From positions 124,001-188,000 of the forward strand of contig NZ_JAYRCK010000003.1 of the NCBI RefSeq assembly GCF_036409475.1: 64,000 bases of DNA, written 5' to 3'. The translations under genes and the position numbers were made by a program. Shown here in pieces: positions 53,553-61,698 of the stretch (the stretch's first letter is position 1; each line of letters starts with the position of its first letter). The notes beneath the pieces were generated by a model that saw only the letters and a list, made by a program, of their open reading frames with translations, was not told the DNA's origin and did not search any database. Source of the stretch: Scandinavium sp036409475 (GTDB taxonomy: Bacteria > Pseudomonadota > Gammaproteobacteria > Enterobacterales > Enterobacteriaceae).

Positions 53553-53583
53553 AAAGAAAAAGGGCCAGCACAGGCTGGCCCTT
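53553..53583 (-). terminator. gyrA distal terminator
   Basis: The stem AAGGGCCAGC...GCTGGCCCTT on the minus strand is followed by TTTCTTTG. Confidence 0.85.
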
Positions 53584-53748
53584 CAGATTGCTGACAAAGA
53601 AGGAAAAAGCGCGGTTTTTCCTTCTTTGTGGTGAGCAGCCGAAAATCAATGAATTGATTTTCCTTATTTTTTGTTCTGCCACCCATGACAAAACGGTATT
53701 CGTTAGAGGTTTGTCATCAGTCTCAAGGGCCAGCACAGGCTGGCCCTT
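53560..53748 (-). mobile_element. 141-bp terminator-targeting element, copy 5 (gyrA)
   Basis: The element spans 53584-53724 (141 bp). The flanking 24-bp repeats (53560-53583, 53725-53748) are the complete gyrA terminator palindrome, arms AAGGGCCAGC and GCTGGCCCTT. gyrA is on the minus strand, so the proximal hairpin is the right-hand one, lacking a U-tract; the distal one continues into TTTCTTT. The orientation is forward relative to gyrA. The hairpin-3 loop is CCGCGC where copy 1 has CCATGC; the rest agrees with copy 1. Confidence 0.93.
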
Positions 53749-53767
53749 TGGCGACGATTTCGGACGA

Positions 53768-56407
53768 TTACTCGTCGGCTTCGTCGTCGGCGGCTTCGTC
53801 GTCAGACTCGGCTTCCGGGGCGATTTCATCGTCGCCTTCCGCCACGCTGCCATCGATAGCGTCGAGTTCTTCGTCGTCTACCGGCTCGGCAACACGCTGC
53901 AGACCCACCACGTTTTCATCTTCCGCAGTACGGATGAGGATAACGCCCTGAGTATTACGGCCCACCACGCTGACTTCCGACACGCGAGTACGCACCAGCG
54001 TACCGGCATCGGTGATCATCATGATCTGATCGGTATCTTCAACCTGCACTGCGCCCACCACAGAACCGTTACGCTCGGTCACTTTGATCGAGATAACGCC
54101 CTGGGTACCGCGTGATTTGGTTGGATATTCCGTTTCAGCCGTACGTTTACCGTAGCCGTTCTGGGTCACGGTCAGCACCGCGCCTTCACCGCGTGGGATA
54201 ATCAGCGACACAACTTTGTCAACACCTGCAAGCTTGATGCCGCGAACACCGGTCGCGGTACGACCCATAGCACGTACTGCGTTCTCTTTAAAGCGCACCA
54301 CTTTACCGGCCGCAGAGAACAGCATCGCTTCGTCGTTACCGTTGGTCAGATCAACGCCGATCAGCTCATCACCTTCGTTCAGGTTCACCGCGATGATCCC
54401 GGCAGAACGTGGACGGCTGAATTCGGTCAGCGCGGTTTTCTTCACGGTACCGCTGGCGGTGGCCATGAAGACGTTAACGCCTTCTTCGTATTCACGAACC
54501 GGCAGGATCGCAGTGATACGTTCGTTCGCTTCCAGCGGCAGCAGGTTAACGATTGGACGGCCACGCGCGCCACGGCTCGCTTCTGGCAACTGATAAACCT
54601 TCATCCAGTACAGGCGACCACGGCTGGAGAACAGCAGGATCGTGTCGTGGGTGTTGGCGACCAGCAGACGGTCAATAAAGTCTTCTTCTTTAATACGCGC
54701 GGCAGATTTGCCTTTACCGCCACGGCGCTGAGCTTCGTAATCGGTCAGCGGCTGATACTTCACGTAACCCTGGTGAGACAAGGTCACAACAACGTCTTCC
54801 TGATTGATCAGGTCTTCGATGTTGATATCTGCCGTGTTGGCCGTGATTTCCGTGCGACGCTCATCGCCAAACTGTTCACGAACCAGCTCCAGTTCTTCAC
54901 GGATCACTTCCATCAGACGGTCTGCGCTACCGAGGATGTGCAGCAGTTCAGCAATCTGTTCCAGCAGCTCTTTGTATTCGTCGAGCAGTTTTTCGTGCTC
55001 AAGGCCGGTCAGTTTCTGCAGACGCAGGTCCAGAATCGCCTGAGCCTGTTGTTCAGTCAGATAGTACTGACCATCACGTACACCGAACTCTGGCTCAAGC
55101 CACTCAGGACGCGCAGCGTTATCGCCCGCACGTTCCAGCATCGCCGCGACGTTGCCCAGCGCCCACGGACGCGCGATCAGGCCAGCTTTCGCTTCAGCCG
55201 GAGTCGGTGCCTGACGAATCAGTTCAATGATCGGATCGATGTTAGCCAGTGCAACCGCCAGCGCTTCAAGGATGTGCGCGCGATCGCGTGCTTTACGCAG
55301 TTCGAAGATGGTACGGCGAGTCACCACTTCACGGCGGTGACGAACGAATGCGCTCAGAATATCTTTAAGGTTCATAATCTTCGGCTGGCCATGGTGCAGA
55401 GCAACCATGTTGATACCGAAGGAAACCTGAAGCTGAGTCTGGGAATACAAGTTGTTCAGGACAACTTCACCCACCGCATCACGTTTGATTTCAATCACGA
55501 TGCGCATGCCGTCTTTATCGGACTCATCACGCAGCGCGCTGATACCTTCCACGCGTTTGTCTTTGACCAGCTCGGCAATTTTCTCAATCAGGCGCGCTTT
55601 GTTCACCTGATACGGAATTTCATGCACGATGATGGTTTCGCGGCCGGTTTTCGCGTCAGCTTCCACTTCCGCGCGGGCACGAATATAAATTTTGCCACGA
55701 CCGGTACGGTACGCTTCTTCGATACCGCGACGACCATTGATGATGGCGGCAGTCGGGAAGTCTGGCCCTGGAATGTGCTCCATCAGACCTTCAACGGTGA
55801 TGTCTTCGTTCTCAATGTAAGCGAGACAGCCGTTGATCACTTCCGTCAGGTTGTGTGGCGGAATGTTGGTTGCCATCCCTACTGCGATACCGGATGAACC
55901 GTTCACCAGCAGGTTGGGAACTTTGGTTGGCATGACGTCCGGAATTTTTTCCGTGCCGTCATAGTTATCGACGAAATCGACAGTTTCCTTGTCCAGGTCA
56001 GCAATCAGCTCATGGGCAATTTTCGCCATACGGATTTCCGTATAACGCATCGCTGCGGCGGAGTCGCCGTCTACGGAGCCGAAGTTACCCTGACCATCAA
56101 CCAGCATGTAGCGCAGCGAGAACGGCTGCGCCATACGTACGATAGTGTCATAAACGGCGGTATCACCATGCGGGTGATATTTACCGATGACGTCACCCAC
56201 GACACGGGCAGATTTTTTATAGGCTTTATTCCAGTCATTGCCCAGTACGTTCATGGCGTATAGTACGCGACGGTGTACCGGTTTCAGGCCATCTCGGACA
56301 TCTGGAAGCGCACGGCCAACAATCACCGACATCGCATAATCCAGATAAGAGTTCTTTAACTCTTCCTCAATGTTGACCGGTGTAATTTCTCTCGCAAGGT
56401 CGCTCAT
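53768..56407 (-). CDS. gyrA: DNA gyrase subunit A
   Basis: An 879-residue GyrA. The winged-helix breakage-reunion domain has the catalytic Tyr122 in AAMRYTEIRM. The quinolone-resistance region reads HPHGDTAVYDTI, with Thr at 83 and Asp at 87. The C-terminal beta-pinwheel has the GyrA box QRRGGKG. The acidic tail (DDEAADDEADE) is typical of enterics. Together with GyrB it introduces negative supercoils. Thr83 occurs naturally in some enteric genera, so it is not proof of resistance. Confidence 0.98.
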   Translation of the reverse strand: MSDLAREITPVNIEEELKNSYLDYAMSVIVGRALPDVRDGLKPVHRRVLYAMNVLGNDWNKAYKKSARVVGDVIGKYHPHGDTAVYDTIVRMAQPFSLRYMLVDGQGNFGSVDGDSAAAMRYTEIRMAKIAHELIADLDKETVDFVDNYDGTEKIPDVMPTKVPNLLVNGSSGIAVGMATNIPPHNLTEVINGCLAYIENEDITVEGLMEHIPGPDFPTAAIINGRRGIEEAYRTGRGKIYIRARAEVEADAKTGRETIIVHEIPYQVNKARLIEKIAELVKDKRVEGISALRDESDKDGMRIVIEIKRDAVGEVVLNNLYSQTQLQVSFGINMVALHHGQPKIMNLKDILSAFVRHRREVVTRRTIFELRKARDRAHILEALAVALANIDPIIELIRQAPTPAEAKAGLIARPWALGNVAAMLERAGDNAARPEWLEPEFGVRDGQYYLTEQQAQAILDLRLQKLTGLEHEKLLDEYKELLEQIAELLHILGSADRLMEVIREELELVREQFGDERRTEITANTADINIEDLINQEDVVVTLSHQGYVKYQPLTDYEAQRRGGKGKSAARIKEEDFIDRLLVANTHDTILLFSSRGRLYWMKVYQLPEASRGARGRPIVNLLPLEANERITAILPVREYEEGVNVFMATASGTVKKTALTEFSRPRSAGIIAVNLNEGDELIGVDLTNGNDEAMLFSAAGKVVRFKENAVRAMGRTATGVRGIKLAGVDKVVSLIIPRGEGAVLTVTQNGYGKRTAETEYPTKSRGTQGVISIKVTERNGSVVGAVQVEDTDQIMMITDAGTLVRTRVSEVSVVGRNTQGVILIRTAEDENVVGLQRVAEPVDDEELDAIDGSVAEGDDEIAPEAESDDEAADDEADE

Positions 56408-56566
56408 CTAACCGCTATCCCTCTACATGTTTCCCGGATTCAAAGGTCGCAAATTATAACACAGCAGACCGGATTGAGGTAAACCAATAGCACCTGCACA
56501 ACGCTTTATTCGCGCCGGGGTGCTGATATACTCTTTGGCCTGATGAAAAAAGGAGTCAATGCGCCC

Positions 56567-57289
56567 ATGAATGCCGAAAAACCGCCGGTGGCTAACGTCG
56601 ATCACGACGAAATCGCGAAATTTGAAGCTGTCGCCTCACGCTGGTGGGACCTGGAAGGGGAATTTAAACCTCTGCACCGTATTAACCCGCTGCGCCTTGG
56701 CTACATCGCCACTCGCTCAGACGGTCTGTTCGACAAGAAAGTGCTGGATGTTGGCTGCGGTGGCGGGATACTTGCGGAAAGTATGGCCCGTGAAGGCGCG
56801 AAGGTGACCGGGCTGGATATGGGCTTTGAGCCGCTTCAGGTTGCGCGATTGCATGCGCTGGAAACCGGCATTCAGGTGGAATACGTCCAGGAAACTGTCG
56901 AGGATCATGCGGCAAAACACGCTCAGCAGTATGACGTCGTCACCTGTATGGAAATGCTGGAGCACGTTCCCGACCCGCAATCTGTGGTTCAGGCGTGCGC
57001 AAAACTGGTCAAACCCGGCGGTCAGGTGTTCTTTTCCACCCTCAACCGCAACGGCAAAGCCTGGCTGATGGCGGTCGTCGGTGCCGAGTATGTTCTGAAA
57101 ATGGTGCCGAAGGGCACGCACGACGTGAAGAAATTTATCAAGCCGGCTGAACTGCTGGGCTGGGTTGACCAGACTAACCTGCAGGAACGTCATATGACCG
57201 GACTGCATTACAATCCGCTGACTAATCATTTCAAGCTTGCGCCAGGCGTGGATGTCAATTACATGCTCCATACCTCGAGCCCGCTGTAA
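56567..57289 (+). CDS. ubiG: ubiquinone O-methyltransferase UbiG
   Basis: A 240-residue SAM-dependent methyltransferase for both O-methylations of ubiquinone synthesis. The SAM motif I is LDVGCGGG (about residue 60), followed by VTCMEMLEHVPDP. The N-terminus VDHDEIAKFEAVASRWWDLEGEF is UbiG-specific. The ATG at 56567 is the family start; the upstream in-frame ATG at 56543 is not. It is divergent from gyrA. Confidence 0.97.
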   Translation: MNAEKPPVANVDHDEIAKFEAVASRWWDLEGEFKPLHRINPLRLGYIATRSDGLFDKKVLDVGCGGGILAESMAREGAKVTGLDMGFEPLQVARLHALETGIQVEYVQETVEDHAAKHAQQYDVVTCMEMLEHVPDPQSVVQACAKLVKPGGQVFFSTLNRNGKAWLMAVVGAEYVLKMVPKGTHDVKKFIKPAELLGWVDQTNLQERHMTGLHYNPLTNHFKLAPGVDVNYMLHTSSPL

Positions 57290-57325
57290 AGCAAGGGGCC
57301 CTTGCCGTTGAGCAAGGGCTTTATT

Positions 57326-60300
57326 TTACCAGCGTACACTGACGCCCACACTGCCTGCCCGTTGCGAATAATCAGACGTTCCATACTGTTGGGTAAACTT
57401 GCCCCACAGGCTGACATTGTCATTGATTTTGCCTTTTACACCAACGCTGACTTCCCCCACATCTTTGCCCGCCCCGTCAGCAAAGTTAACCTCATCAACG
57501 CTCAGTGAAGCGTCTTCAGTATTATGGAGATAATTCACATCAACGTAAGGGGTTATCTCACCGGTTTTGCCCAGACGTTTGGTCCACTCGTTATGCAGCC
57601 CCAGACGGCTTTGTACATTGTGCGCAGAATTCTGCTCTACCACACTGTTGTTGGTTGCCATGAAGGTATTCTGGCTCACACCCTGATAAATAACCTGCGC
57701 CTGCGGCTGAACGGTCCAACGCCAACCAGCCTTCTCTTCCATCTGCCAGCTGTAGCCTGCTTCTACTGAAGCGAGCAGGCCGGAAGAGCGGTAGTTTTCA
57801 TCACCATTGTTTTGTTCATTCACATGGTTATCAAACCAGACATATTGCGCCCAGCTGTCCACATACGCACCGGTTTTCCCTTGATCACGCTGATACCAAC
57901 TGGCAGTCAGACCAACGCTGTAGCCCTGATTATCATTGTCAGATTTGCGTCCGGTGAGGCTGGAGTGGCTGTCGCCGCTGTTGTTACTGTAACCCGCCAC
58001 GGCACCAAAGCTCCACAGTTGCTCCCCCTGAGAAATGTCCAGCAGGTCGGCACTGAGTTGTACCACCGACGTGTCTTCACTCTGATCAAGCTGGTGCTGG
58101 AAAGTCGACTCGCTGTGATTGCCCTCCACGCGCAGATGCAATTTTTGATTTTGCCCGCCCGCATGATCGCTGTGGCGCATCACAAAGGCATCATTCGCGC
58201 TATGAAGGTTATTGAAATAGCCGCCAAGCTTCGGGTTAAGCACCGGTGTGAAATCGGGCGTTGGTGACCCATCAGGATCGTCCGGCGTTACCGGGATATC
58301 CTGTGTCGGCGATACATCCGCAACCTGTGAGCGCAAATACCAGTCCTGGTTATCTTTCACCAGCGTGTAGTCATACGCCCCCATGTTGACGTAGCCGTCC
58401 CCTGCCAGCGTGAACTGAGCATCGTTGTGGTATTGCGACGGGTCGGCAACAAAATCAACCACCTGAATCCCTGTTTGGGTTGGCTGACCAATGCCACCGA
58501 CAGGTGTGACCTCCATTGTCGTCGTTCCGCTGGTGTTGCCATTGAGCACCAGCATGTCGCTGGCGGAATCATCATCGCCAAGCACACTGTCCAGCTTCAA
58601 CACCCCACCGCCGTTGTAATCACCGTTAATCGTCAGCGTATCGCCCGCATAGCCATTACTCAGGCTCAGGGTGCCGAAGGTATTGGTGACATCGCCATTG
58701 ACGGTCACACCCGCAAGTTCTGTTTCAGTGTCCACGGTAAGGTTGGTGTTCAGCGTGCCGGTGAGCGTCATACCGGCAGTCATATTGACCAGCGTTCCAC
58801 CGCCGCTGAACAGCGAGGCATCCAGCGCCTGCTGCGTGTCCTGATTTGTCAGCGTCAGTGAGGTATCGTCACTGATCACGATATTGCCCTGTGAAGTCGT
58901 ATCAATCGACTGAATATGCTGATCTTCCCCGGTGATAAACGTGCCCTCATCGCCAACCCATAACGAGGAAGCTAAAGGGAAAATATCTGCCGTACCACCC
59001 AGCAGAGTGCCCTGTTCGACACGCACGGCGGAACGAGCAGAACCTTTACCCATCAGTGTCAGCGTGCCATTCCCCGTTTTGCTGAAGGTCGCATCCACAT
59101 CGCCCATGTTCCCCGTTGAGTCAGCATTGAGCGCCCCCCACTCCGTCGTCACACCGTCATCAACCCGAACCTCGCCATCAGCACGCATTTCCAGATCGCG
59201 TTCATGTCCGCTTTCGTCGCTCCAGGTGTCCACATCGTTCGTCACTTGCAGCACACTGGTTTGCTGCGGATCGGTAAAAATAACCGATCGGTTATAGCTG
59301 GTATCCCCTAACTGCGAGTTATCGCTCACCAGCAACGTACCCGAGGCAATTTGCGTATCACCCAAATATTCGTTGTCATTCGCCAGCGCTACGCTGCCCT
59401 CGCCCGCATTCACCACCACATACACACCGTTTTGTTGAGCGCTCCCCTCATCCCCACCGATATGCAGATCGCTACCGCCAGTCAAATTCACCACGTCGGC
59501 ATTGCCAATCACGGTGCCACCCGTTCCGGAAATGGCGAGCAGTGATCCCGCGCTGTCAGGCGAAGCACCGGGCATATCGGACAAATCAAGCACACCGCCG
59601 TTGAGCACCACGGACTGCGGATCCTGGGTCAGAGCAGTGATATCACTGGAATTTGCTGAAATACTTAACACCGCATGATCGTCAACAATAATATCACCCG
59701 TCAGCGCCAGAGAATCCGCACCGATCAGCGAGTAATCGCCACCGGATGCGACCGTGAAATCACCCTCGCCCTGGATTGTCCCGGTAAAATGACCGTCATT
59801 GACAGTAACGTTGCCACCCGCATCGATATTCAGCGTCCCATTCTGATAACCGATAAAGGGGTTCACAAACGTCTGCTGTGTACTGCCTACATTCAAGACC
59901 CCTTTTGCCTGTTCATCTGTCGCATCTCCGACCACTAATCCGGTACAGTTGAGCGGGTCGCTTTCACAAGCTGTCTCACCGACATTCATCAGAGAATTGT
60001 CACGATTCAGGGTAAGAGTGCCGTTTGCCACGCTCAGCAGACCGGTAAAGCTATTGTTATCCGCGTTGAAGACCACGTCCCCTTCGCCCATCTTCACAAT
60101 CACCCCTGTACCGGCTATCGAATCCATCGCCCCGGGATTGGACACATCACCAATCACCATGGTTTTTCCCTCGGCCACATCCATCGTCACTACGCTGTGC
60201 CCGACATACATGAAGCCGCCAGCAGCAGCAGAAGCCGTATCGCCATAGCCGAACGCCTGGTTGCCTTCGTAAACGGCCACGCCGTCGTTATCGGTGTAGT

Positions 60301-61048
60301 TTTTATCCACGGACAGCGTGACCAAATAAGGGGAGCTTTCACTGTCGGTATAGATTGCACCGCCTTTTCCCTCAGCCTGATTATCGGTGAATGCCATATT
60401 ATTCAATACCGCGGCGCCGGTAAAAATATCATTATTAACGTTACTGGTGATATCCAGCGCACCGCCATTGCCGTTGCTTGTTGATGAGCTTAGTGCCTGA
60501 TTATTATCGAAAACAGAATCAGAGATCAGAATATTTGAATCAAGCGCATAAATAGCACCGCCTTTACCGTTCTGGGCAATATTGTTTTCGAAAATAGTGT
60601 TATCGAGAACTAAATCAAACTGTTGCGGATCATTCTTCCCATTTAAATAAATAGCGCCACCATAGGATTTTGATGAGTTATTGGAAAAGAGGGCGTTACT
60701 GATATTTATCGATGAGTTTTCTTTCGCAAAAATGGCCCCACCGTTTGAGTCGGCATGATTGTTATCAAAAACAACGCTCCCCGTGGTGCCTTCGGGTTGA
60801 ATGGTAAAGGAGGCCCCCGATGAGAGTGCCACTGCGCCGCCACTGTTACCGCCAGTGGCGTTCATGTTTTCGAATTGCAGGACCGCATCATCGGCAACGG
60901 TAAATGTTGTATTTGCGCCTTTAATGGCTTGTTGCGGTGCATGACAGGTTTCGGAGATAACGTTGGAATAACAATTCTCACTGGCGCTGACTGATGGGCT
61001 CAATACAAAACACGCAGGGATAAAGACAAACAAAGATTTAATATGCAT
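57326..61048 (-). CDS. yfaL: autotransporter adhesin YfaL (type Va secretion)
   Basis: A 1240-residue autotransporter. A signal peptide (SLFVFIPACFVLSPSVSA) is followed by a beta-helical passenger with Pectin-lyase-like repeats such as GGAIFAKENS, GGAIYLNG, GGAIYALDS and GGAIYTDSES, then SIAGTGVIVKMGEGDVVFNA. The Pro/Asp-rich linker is TPDDPDGSPTPDFTP. The C-terminal beta-barrel of about 270 residues ends in VSVRW. It should expose an adhesin on the surface. The ATG at 61048 is the best start; the frame is open to 61087. Confidence 0.94.
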   Translation of the reverse strand: MHIKSLFVFIPACFVLSPSVSASENCYSNVISETCHAPQQAIKGANTTFTVADDAVLQFENMNATGGNSGGAVALSSGASFTIQPEGTTGSVVFDNNHADSNGGAIFAKENSSINISNALFSNNSSKSYGGAIYLNGKNDPQQFDLVLDNTIFENNIAQNGKGGAIYALDSNILISDSVFDNNQALSSSTSNGNGGALDITSNVNNDIFTGAAVLNNMAFTDNQAEGKGGAIYTDSESSPYLVTLSVDKNYTDNDGVAVYEGNQAFGYGDTASAAAGGFMYVGHSVVTMDVAEGKTMVIGDVSNPGAMDSIAGTGVIVKMGEGDVVFNADNNSFTGLLSVANGTLTLNRDNSLMNVGETACESDPLNCTGLVVGDATDEQAKGVLNVGSTQQTFVNPFIGYQNGTLNIDAGGNVTVNDGHFTGTIQGEGDFTVASGGDYSLIGADSLALTGDIIVDDHAVLSISANSSDITALTQDPQSVVLNGGVLDLSDMPGASPDSAGSLLAISGTGGTVIGNADVVNLTGGSDLHIGGDEGSAQQNGVYVVVNAGEGSVALANDNEYLGDTQIASGTLLVSDNSQLGDTSYNRSVIFTDPQQTSVLQVTNDVDTWSDESGHERDLEMRADGEVRVDDGVTTEWGALNADSTGNMGDVDATFSKTGNGTLTLMGKGSARSAVRVEQGTLLGGTADIFPLASSLWVGDEGTFITGEDQHIQSIDTTSQGNIVISDDTSLTLTNQDTQQALDASLFSGGGTLVNMTAGMTLTGTLNTNLTVDTETELAGVTVNGDVTNTFGTLSLSNGYAGDTLTINGDYNGGGVLKLDSVLGDDDSASDMLVLNGNTSGTTTMEVTPVGGIGQPTQTGIQVVDFVADPSQYHNDAQFTLAGDGYVNMGAYDYTLVKDNQDWYLRSQVADVSPTQDIPVTPDDPDGSPTPDFTPVLNPKLGGYFNNLHSANDAFVMRHSDHAGGQNQKLHLRVEGNHSESTFQHQLDQSEDTSVVQLSADLLDISQGEQLWSFGAVAGYSNNSGDSHSSLTGRKSDNDNQGYSVGLTASWYQRDQGKTGAYVDSWAQYVWFDNHVNEQNNGDENYRSSGLLASVEAGYSWQMEEKAGWRWTVQPQAQVIYQGVSQNTFMATNNSVVEQNSAHNVQSRLGLHNEWTKRLGKTGEITPYVDVNYLHNTEDASLSVDEVNFADGAGKDVGEVSVGVKGKINDNVSLWGKFTQQYGTSDYSQRAGSVGVSVRW

Positions 61049-61572
61049 ACAAGACCCAAGAGAAAAAATGGCTACACTCAATGACAATCTTGAGGCAGGA
61101 AGGGAATAGCAATAATGGATTATGATGTTACGCGTGTTTGATGATCGTGCTTATCATTACCGAGGTTATTATTATCCTCAAAAATATTTTTCTCCGTTTA
61201 TAAGCGGTGATTAAAAAAATGCCCTATGTCTGGTGCACATTTTACTCGCGGCGGCAGGGCGGTTTTCGCTAAGCAACTTCTGCTGTCCCTTACGTTCATT
61301 ACAACATTTATGCAACATTACCGAGAGCAGCATAAGCATGACTTAGGGTCAGCAACTCTCCCCTGTGATTCTTCCTATGACACACATCAACTTCTTCTTG
61401 TCCAGAGAACGACCAGGAAATCGGCGTTCGATCAAATTTCTAATTTTTTTCTTCGAATATTGACAATGTCTCCAGGCCTTACAGCACGAGGCCTTAGGCT
61501 TTTTCACCCTTTGACAACCTCAATTTAACGTCAAAATCAACTCTTGTACTCAAAAGAATCCTTACTAGAATA

Positions 61573-61619
61573 CTCACCATATAGCGTTTCAATTATCGAA
61601 CACCCCCTACATATAGTAT
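61573..61619 (+). promoter_or_regulatory. tandem NrdR-box-like sites upstream of nrdA
   Basis: Two CATATAG cores lie at 61578-61584 and 61610-61616, in ACCATATAGC and TACATATAGT contexts that resemble NrdR boxes. They are 32 bp apart, about three helical turns, the usual spacing for paired NrdR boxes. Confidence 0.6.
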
Positions 61620-61650
61620 TTATTCACAGAGTTAGTCACAGCGACGGCGT

Positions 61651-61659
61651 TGTGGATAA
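61651..61659 (-). promoter_or_regulatory. DnaA box upstream of nrdA
   Basis: TGTGGATAA is the exact complement of the DnaA consensus TTATCCACA. E. coli nrdAB is DnaA-regulated. Confidence 0.7.
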
Positions 61660-61698
61660 ACGGGGGGGATTTTTCATTTCACGGACAGGGTAAAGCAC

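Larger units (their letters stand above)
61049..61698. promoter_or_regulatory. yfaL-nrdA divergent intergenic region
   Basis: About 650 AT-rich bases. They include a possible terminator at 61482-61507 (AGGCCT inverted repeat then CTTTTT), a pair of NrdR-like boxes and a DnaA box ahead of nrdA. The stretch between 61100 and 61480 shows no gene that I can support. Confidence 0.6.

Noticed and set aside
54647..55897. 416-codon open frame opposite gyrA
   Set aside because: It is a shadow of the gyrA coding sequence without a family match or start signal.
61226..61528. 100-codon frame between yfaL and nrdA
   Set aside because: There is no ribosome-binding site and no recognisable protein; the region looks like regulatory sequence.
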